Shown here: in pieces, positions 39,780-48,679 of the stretch
How positions within the stretch are numbered: the first letter of the stretch is position 1
Layout of the letters: each line of letters starts with the position of its first letter
Assembly (NCBI RefSeq): GCF_020990385.1
Contig: NZ_CP087598.1
Location: 726,001-790,000, forward strand
Source: Paracoccus sp. MA
GTDB lineage: Bacteria; Pseudomonadota; Alphaproteobacteria; Rhodobacterales; Rhodobacteraceae
Length of the DNA: 64,000 nt
Direction of reading: 5' to 3'
Translations under genes and position numbers: made by a program
The notes under the pieces: model-generated
Told to the model about the DNA's origin: nothing
The model's database searches: none
What the model saw: only the letters and a program-made list of their open reading frames with translations

Positions 39780-40805
39780 TCAGCCCGGTGCGTCGCGCAA
39801 TCTGGCCAGCAGTCCGGCCATGTCGGGCGGCAGCGGGCTGGCGAAGGACAGCGTCTGGCCGCTGACCGGATGTTCGAAGCCCAGCTCGGCCGCGTGCAGG
39901 GCCTGACGGGGAAAGGCGGCGACGGCTGCGGCGGCATCCGCCCCCAGCGCCCTGGCCGAGGCCCGCCTTGCGCCACCATAGACCGGGTCGCCCACCAGGC
40001 CCAATCCCGCATGGGCCATGTGCACGCGGATTTGATGGGTGCGGCCGGTTTCCAGCCGGCATTCGACCAGCATGGCGGCGGGGGGCGTGCCGAAGGTCTC
40101 GATCACCCGGGCGCGGGTCACGGCGTGGCGGCCGTTCCGGAAGCTGACCGCCTGGCGCTGCCGGTCGCCGGGGTGGCGGCCGATCAGCGTGGCGATGCGC
40201 AGCACGCCGCCCGGCTCGAACCCCAGGCCCGGCAGGCCGCGCAGCCGCGCATCGGCCGGGTCGATCATGCCATGCGCGATGGCCAGATAACGCCGCCGCG
40301 CGCTGTGATCGGCGAATTGCCGGGCCAGCCCCTGATGCGCGCGGTCGGTCTTTGCCACCACCAGCAGGCCCGAGGTCTCCTTGTCGATCCGGTGCACGAT
40401 GCCGGGCCGGGCGGTGCCGCCGATCCCCGACAGGCTTCCCGCGCAATGCGCGAGCAGCGCGTTGACCAGCGTCCCCGAGGGTGCGCCGGGCGCGGGATGC
40501 ACCACCATGCCGGCGGGCTTGTCCACGACGATCAGCTCCGCGTCCTCATAGGCGATGCTCAGCGGGATCGGCTCGGGCCGTGCGTCCAGGGCCTCGGGCT
40601 CGCCGATTTCGACCAGGTAATCGCCGGTCTCGGCCCGGGCCTTGCCGTCGGTCACGCGCCCCGAGGGCCCGGTGACCGCGCCCTCGGCGATCAGCTTGGC
40701 CAGGCGCGAGCGCGACAGCGACGCCTGCTCTGGCGCGGCAAGGGCAAGCGCCTTATCAAGGCGCTCGGACAGACCTTCGGGAATGGTGATAAGGATTTCG
40801 GCCAT
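39780..40805 (-). CDS. rluD: RluA/RluD-family 23S rRNA pseudouridine synthase
   Basis: Isomerises uridines in 23S rRNA. 341 residues from ATG 40805: an N-terminal S4 RNA-binding domain (about 12-60; RLDKALALAA, SRSRLAKLI), then the catalytic domain with VDKPAGMVVHPAPG and HRIDKETSGLLVV, Asp141 being the nucleophile, and GRTHQIRVHMAHAGLGLVGDPVYG. RluD is favoured over RluC by length and the S4 domain. Its start codon shares CATG with the divergent DUF6476 gene. Confidence 0.9.
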   Translation of the reverse strand: MAEILITIPEGLSERLDKALALAAPEQASLSRSRLAKLIAEGAVTGPSGRVTDGKARAETGDYLVEIGEPEALDARPEPIPLSIAYEDAELIVVDKPAGMVVHPAPGAPSGTLVNALLAHCAGSLSGIGGTARPGIVHRIDKETSGLLVVAKTDRAHQGLARQFADHSARRRYLAIAHGMIDPADARLRGLPGLGFEPGGVLRIATLIGRHPGDRQRQAVSFRNGRHAVTRARVIETFGTPPAAMLVECRLETGRTHQIRVHMAHAGLGLVGDPVYGGARRASARALGADAAAAVAAFPRQALHAAELGFEHPVSGQTLSFASPLPPDMAGLLARLRDAPG

Positions 40806-41109
40806 GGCACGGGATGATAGGCTGGACGGCGGGCCAGAGGAAGCGCTGCCGATGCTGCGCTGGCTGCGCTTTCTGGTGACCGCGCTGGCGGCGGTGATGG
40901 GCTTGGGCGTTCTGGTGATCGCGGCGCTGCTGTGGCTGCGCCTGTCGCAGCCGCCGCTGCCGGAACTGCCCGGGCAGGTCGTATTGCCCGAAGGCGCGAG
41001 ACCCGCCGCCGTCACCTTCGCCCGCGACTGGCTGGTGGTGGTGACCGAGACGGGCGAGGTGCTGCTTTACGACAAGCAGGGCCGGCTGCGCGAAACCGTT
41101 CAGCCCTGA
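40804..41109 (+). CDS. DUF6476-like single-span membrane protein
   Basis: 101 residues: short acidic N-terminus, one membrane helix (about 20-44, WLRFLVTALAAVMGLGVLVI), then a small beta-rich part (LPGQVVLPEGARPAAVTFA, WLVVVTETGEVLLYD). It looks like the DUF6476 family of Rhodobacterales. ATG 40804 overlaps the divergent rluD start by two bases; ATG 40852 would give a 85-residue protein but cut the usual N-terminus. The 3' end overlaps the convergent ubiK-like gene by 10 bases. Function unknown. Confidence 0.65.
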   Translation: MARDDRLDGGPEEALPMLRWLRFLVTALAAVMGLGVLVIAALLWLRLSQPPLPELPGQVVLPEGARPAAVTFARDWLVVVTETGEVLLYDKQGRLRETVQP

Positions 41110-41408
41110 TCGCCGCCGGTCTCTGCCGTGCCGCCGCCAAGCGGGCCGGTCGGAGTGACCGAGACGACGCCCTTGCCCTCAAGCGCATCCAGGCGGGCGC
41201 GCAGCTCGGCATTCTCGGTCCGGGCCTTGATCGCCATCTCGCGCACGGCCTCGAATTCCTCGCGGGTGACGAAGTCGCGGTCGGCCAGCCAGCGGTCGAT
41301 CCAGCTGTTGAAGGCGATCTGCGCCTCGTCCTTGGCGCCCTGGGCCACGCCCATGGCATTGGTCATCAATTTCGAGAGATCGTCGAGAAAGCGGTTGTTC
41401 GCGGTCAT
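41100..41408 (-). CDS. ubiK: UbiK-like accessory factor (BMFP/YqiC family)
   Basis: 102 residues: amphipathic N-terminal helix (NRFLDDLSKLMTNAMGVAQ), then the conserved FVTREEFEAVREMAIKAR and a coiled coil (TENAELRARLDALEG), ending in a Gly/Thr tail. This is the BMFP (UbiK/YqiC) pattern; UbiK supports the ubiquinone-synthesis complex in E. coli and associates with membranes. Overlaps the DUF6476 gene tail to tail and is divergent from lgt. Confidence 0.82.
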   Translation of the reverse strand: MTANNRFLDDLSKLMTNAMGVAQGAKDEAQIAFNSWIDRWLADRDFVTREEFEAVREMAIKARTENAELRARLDALEGKGVVSVTPTGPLGGGTAETGGDQG

Positions 41409-41534
41409 GGCGGGCCTTTCGGTTCAGCGTCGGCCCCTATATGGCCCTGCCGGGGCCGCTGTTCAATTGCCTGACGGCGGCGGTTGACACCGGGCCGCCC
41501 CCGCGTAGCCTGCCCGCGCCGAAACGAGGAGCCC

Positions 41535-42425
41535 ATGATCCCCTTTCCCGACATCTCGCCCGAGATCTTCACCATCCATCTTTTCGGCATGGATTTCTCG
41601 CTGCGCTGGTATGCCTTGGCCTATCTGGCCGGGCTGCTGATCGGCTGGCGCATCATCGTGGCATTGATGCGGCGCCCGCGGCTTTGGGGCGACGCCGCGC
41701 CGATGCGCCCCGAGCAGGTCGAGGAATTGCTGACCTGGGTGATCGTCGGCGTGGTGCTGGGCGGGCGTCTGGGCTTCGTGCTGTTCTACGAGCCGGGCTA
41801 CTACCTGGCCAATCCCGGGCAGATCCCGGTGATCTGGCAGGGCGGCATGTCCTTTCACGGCGGATTCCTCGGCGTGGTGCTGGCTTCCTGGTGGTTCTGC
41901 CGGCGGCACGGCATCCCGGCGCTGCGCCTGGCCGATGCGCTGTCGGTGGCGACGCCGGTCGGGCTGGGGCTGGGCCGGCTGGCGAATTTCATCAATGCCG
42001 AGCTGTGGGGCCGGCCGACCGATGCGCCCTGGGGCGTGATCTTCCCGGGCGAGGCGGCGCAGATGTGTCCCGGCGTCACCGGCCCCTGCGCCCGGCATCC
42101 AAGCCAGCTCTACGAGGCCGGGCTGGAAGGGGTGCTGCTGGCGCTGGTGCTGGTGCTGCTGGTGCGCGCCGGCGGGCTGCGCCGGCCGGGGCAGGCGCTG
42201 GGGGTCTTCGTGATGGGCTACGGCCTGTCGCGCTTCGTGGTCGAGTTCTTCCGCCAGGCCGATGCGCAATTCATCACCCCCGACAATCCGCTGGGCCATG
42301 TGCTGGGCGGGCCGGTCTGGGGCGTGACCATGGGGCAGCTGCTGTCGCTGCCCATGGTTCTGGTCGGGCTGGCCTTCCTGATCCGTGCCCGCGCACGGCC
42401 GGCCATCGCGCCGGGCGCCGCATGA
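41535..42425 (+). CDS. lgt: Phosphatidylglycerol--prolipoprotein diacylglyceryl transferase
   Basis: First enzyme of lipoprotein maturation, moving diacylglycerol to the lipobox Cys in the inner membrane. 296 residues with about seven helices; motifs [13 protein letters not shown], the Lgt signature [19 protein letters not shown] and [15 protein letters not shown] 41535 follows GAGGAG. It would modify, among others, the lipoproteins predicted in the nuo operon. Overlaps midA by ATGA. Confidence 0.96.
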   Translation: MIPFPDISPEIFTIHLFGMDFSLRWYALAYLAGLLIGWRIIVALMRRPRLWGDAAPMRPEQVEELLTWVIVGVVLGGRLGFVLFYEPGYYLANPGQIPVIWQGGMSFHGGFLGVVLASWWFCRRHGIPALRLADALSVATPVGLGLGRLANFINAELWGRPTDAPWGVIFPGEAAQMCPGVTGPCARHPSQLYEAGLEGVLLALVLVLLVRAGGLRRPGQALGVFVMGYGLSRFVVEFFRQADAQFITPDNPLGHVLGGPVWGVTMGQLLSLPMVLVGLAFLIRARARPAIAPGAA

Positions 42426-43504
42426 CGCCGCTGGCGCGGATCATCGCCGCGCGCATCCGGCTGTCCGGGCCGATGCGGCTGGACGACTACATGCGGCTGT
42501 GCCTGCTGCATCCCGAGCATGGCTATTACGCGACCCGCGATCCTTTCGGCGCCGGCGGCGATTTCACCACCGCGCCCGAGATCAGCCAGATGTTCGGCGA
42601 GATGGTCGGGCTGGCGCTGGCGCAGGCCTGGCTGGACCAGGGCAGCCCCGCGCCCTTCACCCTGGCCGAGCTGGGACCCGGCCGCGGCACGCTGATGGCC
42701 GATATCCTGCGCGCGATCCGTGGGGTGCCCGGCATGCGCGAGGCGGCGCAGGTGGTCCTGGTCGAGGCATCGCCGCATCTGCGCCGGGTGCAGCGCGAGA
42801 CGCTGGGCGACATCAGCCATCTGGACGATGCGGCGCAGCTGCCGCAGGCGCCGCTGTTCCTGGTCGCGAACGAGTTCTTCGACGCGCTGCCGATCCGGCA
42901 GTTCCGGATGGGCGGGCAGGGCTGGGCCGAGCGGGTGGTGACCTTGGGCCCGGAGGAGGGGCTGGCGCTGGGGCTGGCTGCGGTGGACGGGCAGGGCGCT
43001 GCGCCGGAGCCCATCCTGCGGCCCGCGCCGCAAGGGGTGATCCGCGAGTTCTGTCCCGAGGCCGGGCCGATCGTCTCGGCGCTTGCCGGGCGGATCGCGG
43101 CGCATGGCGGCTGCGCCCTCGTCATCGACTATGGCGGCTGGGACGGGCAGGGCGACACCTTCCAGGCCCTGCGCCGGCACCGCCCCGAGGACCCGCTGGC
43201 GCATCCGGGCGAAGCCGACCTGACCGCGCATGTCGATTTCGCGCCCCTGGCCCGGGCGGCGCGGGCGGCCGGGGCCCGCGTCTCGTGCATGGCGACGCAG
43301 GGCGAATGGCTGCTGCGGCTGGGGATCGCGCAGCGCGCCCAGCGTCTGGCGGCGGCCGGGGACGGCGGCGCCATGGCTGCGCTTCATCGCTTGACCGCGC
43401 CCGGCGAAATGGGTCACCTGTTCAAGGTGCTGGCCTTCTGGGCTCGCCATGCGCCCGTGCCTGCCGGATTCGAGCCCCTGGACGACGATGCAGACGACGC
43501 TTGA
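42422..43504 (+). CDS. midA: MidA/NDUFAF7-family SAM-dependent methyltransferase
   Basis: 360 residues: [39 protein letters not shown], the SAM loop [28 protein letters not shown] and VIDYGG. These are the family hallmarks. The mitochondrial relative NDUFAF7 dimethylates an arginine of the 49-kDa complex I subunit, whose bacterial counterpart is NuoD, encoded 38 kb upstream here. Translationally coupled to lgt (ATGA) and overlapping pgeF by 17 bases. Target inferred from the family. Confidence 0.85.
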   Translation: MTPLARIIAARIRLSGPMRLDDYMRLCLLHPEHGYYATRDPFGAGGDFTTAPEISQMFGEMVGLALAQAWLDQGSPAPFTLAELGPGRGTLMADILRAIRGVPGMREAAQVVLVEASPHLRRVQRETLGDISHLDDAAQLPQAPLFLVANEFFDALPIRQFRMGGQGWAERVVTLGPEEGLALGLAAVDGQGAAPEPILRPAPQGVIREFCPEAGPIVSALAGRIAAHGGCALVIDYGGWDGQGDTFQALRRHRPEDPLAHPGEADLTAHVDFAPLARAARAAGARVSCMATQGEWLLRLGIAQRAQRLAAAGDGGAMAALHRLTAPGEMGHLFKVLAFWARHAPVPAGFEPLDDDADDA

Positions 43505-44252
43505 GATCCTGACCCATCCGCTGCTCGCCTCGGTGCGGCACGGCTTCTTCACCCGGCGCGGCGGCGCCTCCTCGGGCCTGTTCGCGGGGCTGAACTGCGG
43601 CTACGGCTCCAGCGACCAGGGCGAGATCGTGAGCATCAACCGCGCCCGCGTGGCCGAGGCGATGGGCGTGCCGCCGGGCCGGCTGACAACCGTGCATCAG
43701 GTCCATTCCGCCGAGGTCGCGGTGCTGCGTGCCGGCGACGAACCGGCCGATTTCGCGCAGATCCGCGCCGACGGCATCGTCACCGACCGGCCGGGCGCGG
43801 CCCTGGCGGTGCTGACCGCGGATTGCCAGCCGATCCTGCTGGCCGACCCCCAGGCCGGGGTGATCGGCGCCGTCCATGCCGGCTGGCGCGGCGCGCTGTC
43901 CGGGGTGATCGAGGCGACGGTGGGGGCGATGAACGACCTGGGCGCCAGCCGCATCCGCGCGGTGATCGGCCCGACGATCAGCCAGCGCGCCTATGAGGTC
44001 GGCGAGGATTTCATGGACGCGTTCCTGGTCGAGGACCCGGATTACCACCGCTTCTTCGCCGGCGGGCCGAACGGGCGGCCGATGTTCGACCTGCCCTCCT
44101 TCGGCCTGATGCGGCTGCGCGAGGCCGGGGTAGAGGCGGAATGGACCGGGCACTGCACCTATTCCGACCCGGAGCGGTTCTTCTCCTATCGCCGCAGCAC
44201 GCATCAGAACCAGGCGGATTACGGGCGGCTGATCTCGGCGATCGCGCTCTAG
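43488..44252 (+). CDS. pgeF: PgeF/YfiH-family (laccase-domain) protein
   Basis: 254 residues. Hallmarks: HGFFTRRGGASSGLFAGLN, HQVHSAEVAV, LTADCQPILLAD with the Cys ligand, GAVHAGWRGALSGV and RAVIGPTISQRAYEVG. Once called polyphenol oxidase, this family is now linked to purine nucleoside phosphorolysis and to peptidoglycan editing. ATG 43488 chosen because [13 protein letters not shown] is the conserved beginning. The lgt-midA-pgeF order is common in alphaproteobacteria. Confidence 0.88.
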   Translation: MQTTLEILTHPLLASVRHGFFTRRGGASSGLFAGLNCGYGSSDQGEIVSINRARVAEAMGVPPGRLTTVHQVHSAEVAVLRAGDEPADFAQIRADGIVTDRPGAALAVLTADCQPILLADPQAGVIGAVHAGWRGALSGVIEATVGAMNDLGASRIRAVIGPTISQRAYEVGEDFMDAFLVEDPDYHRFFAGGPNGRPMFDLPSFGLMRLREAGVEAEWTGHCTYSDPERFFSYRRSTHQNQADYGRLISAIAL

Positions 44253-44372
44253 CGACGGGCCGGCGCAAGGTGCGCAGGGCCTGGGGCGCGATGTCTGGTC
44301 GGTTTGCGGGATGCGGACGAAACGGACGGTTGGTGTATATGCAGCCTGTGCTTGTCAATGAAAGGCCCGCGA

Positions 44373-44738
44373 ATGACCTTGGATCATCCCTTGCTGGAAT
44401 TGATCAAACATTGCGAGACTATATGCGAAGCGTCGTGTTGCGGACGGGAAGCCTTCGACTTTTCTCCAATCCATATTGCATCCTTCCTGATCCGCTACAC
44501 GGGAAGGATCGAGCCTGGGGAGATAGAGAAAATTTTTGCGCAATTGCAGGAGCTTGACGCAGAAAGCGACCGCCTTCTGGCAGAAGGCGGCACAACCGTC
44601 ATCGCTGAAATGAACCAGCTGTTCACCGGGCAGGAACTGGCTCAGTTATCAGCCGCAATCGCCGATGGCGTGGTTAAGGCTGCGCATCTCGTTTCGATTG
44701 TGGAAAAGGCAGCCCAAGAAACCGAGCCTTCCTCCTGA
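44373..44738 (+). CDS. Cys-rich small protein (DUF6331-like), low GC
   Basis: 121 residues from ATG 44373, 7 bases after GAAAGG. The N-terminal third has HCETICEASCCGREAFDFSP with four cysteines, a pattern I associate with DUF6331; the rest is helical (EKIFAQLQELDAESDRLL, LVSIVEKAAQETEPSS). No signal peptide. G+C is visibly lower (low 50s percent) than in lgt, pgeF or trxB, suggesting recent acquisition. No function known; metal binding by the cysteines is possible. Confidence 0.6.
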   Translation: MTLDHPLLELIKHCETICEASCCGREAFDFSPIHIASFLIRYTGRIEPGEIEKIFAQLQELDAESDRLLAEGGTTVIAEMNQLFTGQELAQLSAAIADGVVKAAHLVSIVEKAAQETEPSS

Positions 44739-44778
44739 CCGGCCGCAATGGGCCAAGCTTCCGCCATCCCCGCAGCCT

Positions 44779-45279
44779 TCACCCCAGCGCCGCCGCCCGT
44801 TCCTCGACCACGCTGAAGGGCACGCCCGGCTCGTCCTTGGCGCAGCGGATCACCAGCGAGGTCTTGACCGAGGCCACGTTCGGCGCCGCCGTCAGCTTCT
44901 CGGTCAGGAACCGCTGGAAGCTGGTCAGGTCGGGCGAGACGCATTTCAGGATGAAGTCGATCTCGCCGTTCAGCATGTGGCACTCGCGCACCAGCGGCCA
45001 TTCGCAGGCCAGCGCCTCGAAGGCCGACAGGTCGCGCTCGGACTGGCTGACCAGCCGGACCATGGCAAAGACCTGCACCTCGAATCCCAGCTCGCGGGCG
45101 TCGATATCGGCGTGATAGCCGCGGATATAGCCCATCTCCTCCAGCGCGCGGACGCGGCGCAGGCAGGGCGGGGCGGAAATGCCGACGCGGCGGGCCAGCT
45201 CGACATTGGTCATGCGGCCATCGGCTTGCAGCTCTGCCAGAATTTTGCGGTCGATTTCGTCAAGTCTGGCGGCGGTCAT
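44779..45279 (-). CDS. Lrp/AsnC-family transcriptional regulator
   Basis: 166 residues: N-terminal winged helix (LDEIDRKILAELQADGRM, NVELARRVGISAPPCLRRVRALEEMGYI) and C-terminal RAM effector domain (about 75-150). The insert ISAPPCLRRVR is typical of the Lrp subgroup. Start ATG 45279. Divergent from trxB with 162 bases between; the same pair is common in Rhodobacterales. Ligand probably an amino acid; targets unknown. Confidence 0.9.
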   Translation of the reverse strand: MTAARLDEIDRKILAELQADGRMTNVELARRVGISAPPCLRRVRALEEMGYIRGYHADIDARELGFEVQVFAMVRLVSQSERDLSAFEALACEWPLVRECHMLNGEIDFILKCVSPDLTSFQRFLTEKLTAAPNVASVKTSLVIRCAKDEPGVPFSVVEERAAALG

Positions 45280-45300
45280 CTGGTCCCCTGGCTTGCCTAT

Positions 45301-45319
45301 CCGGCAAAAAACATGCCGG
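45301..45319. promoter_or_regulatory. Dyad upstream of the lrp-type gene
   Basis: CCGGCA (45301-45306) and TGCCGG (45314-45319) flank a 7-base A-rich spacer, 22 bases upstream of the regulator's start. Such a short dyad with an AT-rich centre would suit autoregulation by an Lrp-family dimer; no footprint data. Confidence 0.35.
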
Positions 45320-45414
45320 AAACTATCCCGCGGGGCCGGATTGCGCAACATTCTTTCCACCGCTGCGCGAGGGGGCCTTATGGATTGCATGCCGGGCCGG
45401 CGGTGATTAGCTAA

Positions 45415-46458
<1,044 letters not shown>

Positions 46459-46494
46459 GGCCGGGCCGCAGCCCTTTCCAGCGCGAGCCCGCCG

Positions 46495-47313
46495 ATGACC
46501 CCGCTGCCGCACCATACCCCGATCCGGGCGCTGCATGTCAGCCCCGAGGCCGGCCAGAAGCTGCGCGCCGAGGCCGGGCGCATGCCGGCCTGCCGGCTGA
46601 CCGGGCGGCAACTGGCCGATCTGCAATTGCTGGTGAGCGGCGGCTTCGCTCCGCTGCGCGGTTTCCTGACCCGGGCGGATCACGATGCGGTGCTGGACCG
46701 GATGCGGCTGGCCTCGGGCACCCTGTGGCCGGTGCCGGTGGTGCTGGATGTCGGCGCGGATTTCGCCGGGACGGTCGAGCCGGGCGAGGATATCGCGCTC
46801 TGCGATCCCCAGGGCGCGGTCATGGCCATCCTGTCCCTGACCGACAAATGGCACCCGGACAAGACACGCGAGGCCGAAAGCCTGTTCGGCACCGCCGATC
46901 CGGCCCATCCGGGCGTCGCATGGCTGCAACGGGAGGTCGGGCCGGTCTATCTGGGCGGGCCGGTCAAGGGGCTGGATGCCGCTGGGGATATTGGCCGCGG
47001 ACCGAACGGCCTGCGGGCGGATTTCCGTCAGCGGGGCTGTCCGCGCGTGCTGGCCTGCGATCCGGCGGATGAGGCCGCCGCCGGGCATGCCGCGCGCCGG
47101 ATCGAAGCCGAATTGCTGGCGACTGCCGGTGCGCCCACCCGACATGCCGGCGCGCGCGAGGCGCTCTGGCAGGCGCTGATCCGCCGCAATCACGGCGCGA
47201 CGCATCTGCTCGCGCCCCGTGATCCGGCGGCGCTGGCGCTGCTGCGCGATCATTGCGAGGAATTGGGCCTGACGCTGGTCGGGCCGGAGGCCGGCGAAGA
47301 CGCCGCTTCCTGA
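46495..47313 (+). CDS. ATP-sulfurylase-like protein lacking the catalytic motif
   Basis: 272 residues. Residues 10-150 match the N-terminal PUA-like domain of bacterial Sat/CysC (QLADLQLLVSGGFAPLRGFL, SGTLWPVPVVLDV, LTDKWHPDKTREAESLFGT, VGPVYLGGPV). After FRQRGCPRVLACD (176-189) a normal enzyme has the ATP-binding QTRNP and HxxH run and some 150 more residues; here they are missing and the text resumes at REALWQALIRRNHGATHLLAPRD (221-243), then ends. There is no CysC domain. The frame is open with normal codon usage, so it looks like a maintained non-catalytic homologue rather than a fresh pseudogene. Follows trxB by 36 bases. Confidence 0.75.
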   Translation: MTPLPHHTPIRALHVSPEAGQKLRAEAGRMPACRLTGRQLADLQLLVSGGFAPLRGFLTRADHDAVLDRMRLASGTLWPVPVVLDVGADFAGTVEPGEDIALCDPQGAVMAILSLTDKWHPDKTREAESLFGTADPAHPGVAWLQREVGPVYLGGPVKGLDAAGDIGRGPNGLRADFRQRGCPRVLACDPADEAAAGHAARRIEAELLATAGAPTRHAGAREALWQALIRRNHGATHLLAPRDPAALALLRDHCEELGLTLVGPEAGEDAAS

Positions 47314-47571
47314 GACGCGGGCCTTCGGCCAGACCGCCCCACGGTGAGAGGGCGGGGGGCGCGAAGGCGCTCGGCTTTTCCTGCAGCCGAGGGCCGGCTC
47401 ACGCAACGCTGGCAAGAATGCCGCGCGCCGTCATGAAACAAGGCGCGGCCTGTGCGGAAACCGCGCGCCGATCCGCCAGCCTGGCCCCGTCCGCCTGGGC
47501 TTGGGGCTTCGGCGGGCCGGCGGGGTTGGCGCGCGGATTGGGGGTTGGCGACGGCCTGCCGCCCTGGCAGG
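47314..47571. other. 258-base gap between the ATP-sulfurylase-like gene and DUF1150 gene
   Basis: GC-rich, between convergent genes. Short dyads such as GGCGCGG occur, but no T-tract terminator or gene was recognised. No remnant of a CysC or Sat C-terminal domain could be read here in any frame by eye. Confidence 0.3.
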
Positions 47572-47799
47572 TCAGTGCACGCTGACCGGGGTCAACTCGT
47601 TCTGGCGGGCCAGCAGGAAGGCCAGGCTGCGGTCCTTGACCAGGGCCAGCCGCTCTCCGTCCGCGCCGTGCACGGCGTAAAGCGCATCGGCACCGGGCAC
47701 CTGGCGGCGCACCTCGTCGGGCAGGCTGTCCATGGCGACGCGGCGGATATAGACGATGTTGCCCGTGTTCTCCGGGCCGAAATCGAATTTCTCGTTCAT
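47572..47799 (-). CDS. DUF1150 family small protein
   Basis: 75 residues, NTGNIVYIRRVAMDSLPDEV, then ALYAVHGADGERLALVKDRSLAFLLARQNEL: the DUF1150 pattern, an alphaproteobacterial family of unknown function. It follows hsp20 by 13 bases on the same strand; that pairing is widespread and suggests co-induction by heat shock. Confidence 0.85.
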   Translation of the reverse strand: MNEKFDFGPENTGNIVYIRRVAMDSLPDEVRRQVPGADALYAVHGADGERLALVKDRSLAFLLARQNELTPVSVH

Positions 47800-47812
47800 T
47801 TGCGATCCCCTT

Positions 47813-48223
47813 TCACTTGCGGCTGATCGGTATGGTCTGCACGATGCTGTCGGGCACGGAGCGGCGCAGGTCGATGTTCAGAAGCCCGTTTTCCAGGCCC
47901 GCCGACACCACCTCGACCCCGTCCGCCAGCACGAAGCTGCGCTGGAAGGCGCGGGCGGCGATGCCCCGATGCAGGAACACCCGCTCGTCATCCGCCTCGG
48001 CCTGACGGCCGCGAATCACCAGCTGGCGATCCTCCAGGGTGATCGACAGGTCATCTTCGGAAAAACCCGCCACGGCCAGCGTGATGCGAAAGCCGTTCGG
48101 CCCCTGGTGTTCGATATTGTAGGGCGGATAGCCCTCGGCGCCCTTGGCGGCGCGTTCGGCCAGACGCTCCAGCTGGTCGAACCCCAGCAGGAACGGATGA
48201 GCGGCCAGACTGATCTTGGTCAT
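47813..48223 (-). CDS. Hsp20/alpha-crystallin small heat-shock protein
   Basis: Holdase chaperone that binds unfolding proteins. 136 residues: N-terminal HPFLLGFDQLERLAERA, alpha-crystallin domain (about 32-125: YNIEHQGPNGFRITLAVAGF, LVIRGRQA, GIAARAFQRSFVLADGV, GLLNIDLRR) and the C-terminal IPI anchoring motif (TIPISRK). IbpA-type. ATG 48223 begins the conserved sequence. A heat-shock-like promoter lies 65-93 bases upstream. Confidence 0.92.
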   Translation of the reverse strand: MTKISLAAHPFLLGFDQLERLAERAAKGAEGYPPYNIEHQGPNGFRITLAVAGFSEDDLSITLEDRQLVIRGRQAEADDERVFLHRGIAARAFQRSFVLADGVEVVSAGLENGLLNIDLRRSVPDSIVQTIPISRK

Positions 48224-48287
48224 TCCCAAGCCCTTTGCATCAAAGCGACTGTCGGCCGGACCCCGGAATGGCGATCCGGCAAGACCA

Positions 48288-48316
48288 ATATGTGAACGGA
48301 GACGCCCCGGCGCAAG
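48288..48316 (-). promoter_or_regulatory. Candidate RpoH (sigma32) promoter of hsp20
   Basis: Read on the minus strand, CTTGCGC (48316-48310) and TCACATAT (48295-48288) are 14 bases apart, close to the heat-shock consensus CTTGAAA-N11-15-CCCCATNT (6 of 8 in the -10). Position and target gene fit; the rpoH gene is in the same window. Confidence 0.5.
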
Positions 48317-48353
48317 ATGCAGGCGCAGCATTAACCGCAGATCAGCAAACCCA

Positions 48354-48369
48354 TTAACAGCGCGTTAAC
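48354..48369 (+). promoter_or_regulatory. Candidate CtrA box upstream of the ydcH-like gene
   Basis: TTAA (48354-48357), seven bases, TTAAC (48365-48369): an exact match to the full CtrA site TTAA-N7-TTAAC, 40 bases before ATG 48409 in an otherwise GC-rich region. A further TTAAC starts at 48331. CtrA control is inferred. Confidence 0.45.
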
Positions 48370-48408
48370 GGTGGGTTATAACCGCAGGAGTCCAGCCCGA
48401 GGCCCGAC

Positions 48409-48627
48409 ATGAACGCCCAATACGAAATGTCCCATGAAGAGATCACCCGTGCCCGGCTGGAGGTCCTGCGGCGCGAGCACCGGGACCTGGACGAGGCCAT
48501 CGCCGCGCTCTCCGAGCAGAGCCTGACCCATTCGCTGACCCTGCAGCGCCTGAAAAAGCAGAAGCTGGCGCTGAAGGACCGCATCGCCCGGCTCGAGGAC
48601 GAGCTGACCCCCGACATCATCGCCTGA
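48409..48627 (+). CDS. YdcH/DUF465 family small protein
   Basis: 72 residues forming one coiled-coil hairpin: [17 protein letters not shown] and [19 protein letters not shown], the DUF465 pattern. Function unknown in all organisms I know of. ATG 48409; a possible CtrA box precedes it. Divergent from hsp20; 52 bases before purE, which it may be transcribed with. Confidence 0.85.
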   Translation: MNAQYEMSHEEITRARLEVLRREHRDLDEAIAALSEQSLTHSLTLQRLKKQKLALKDRIARLEDELTPDIIA

Positions 48628-48679
48628 TTGCATGATCCCGCCCGGCGCTGTAGGGCGGGGCGCAAAAGGGGGTCGAGCC

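Noticed and set aside
37188..40817. 1209-codon plus-strand frame antisense to the membrane-protein gene, rpoH and rluD
   Set aside because: All conserved motifs are on the minus strand; the plus frame has shadow composition.
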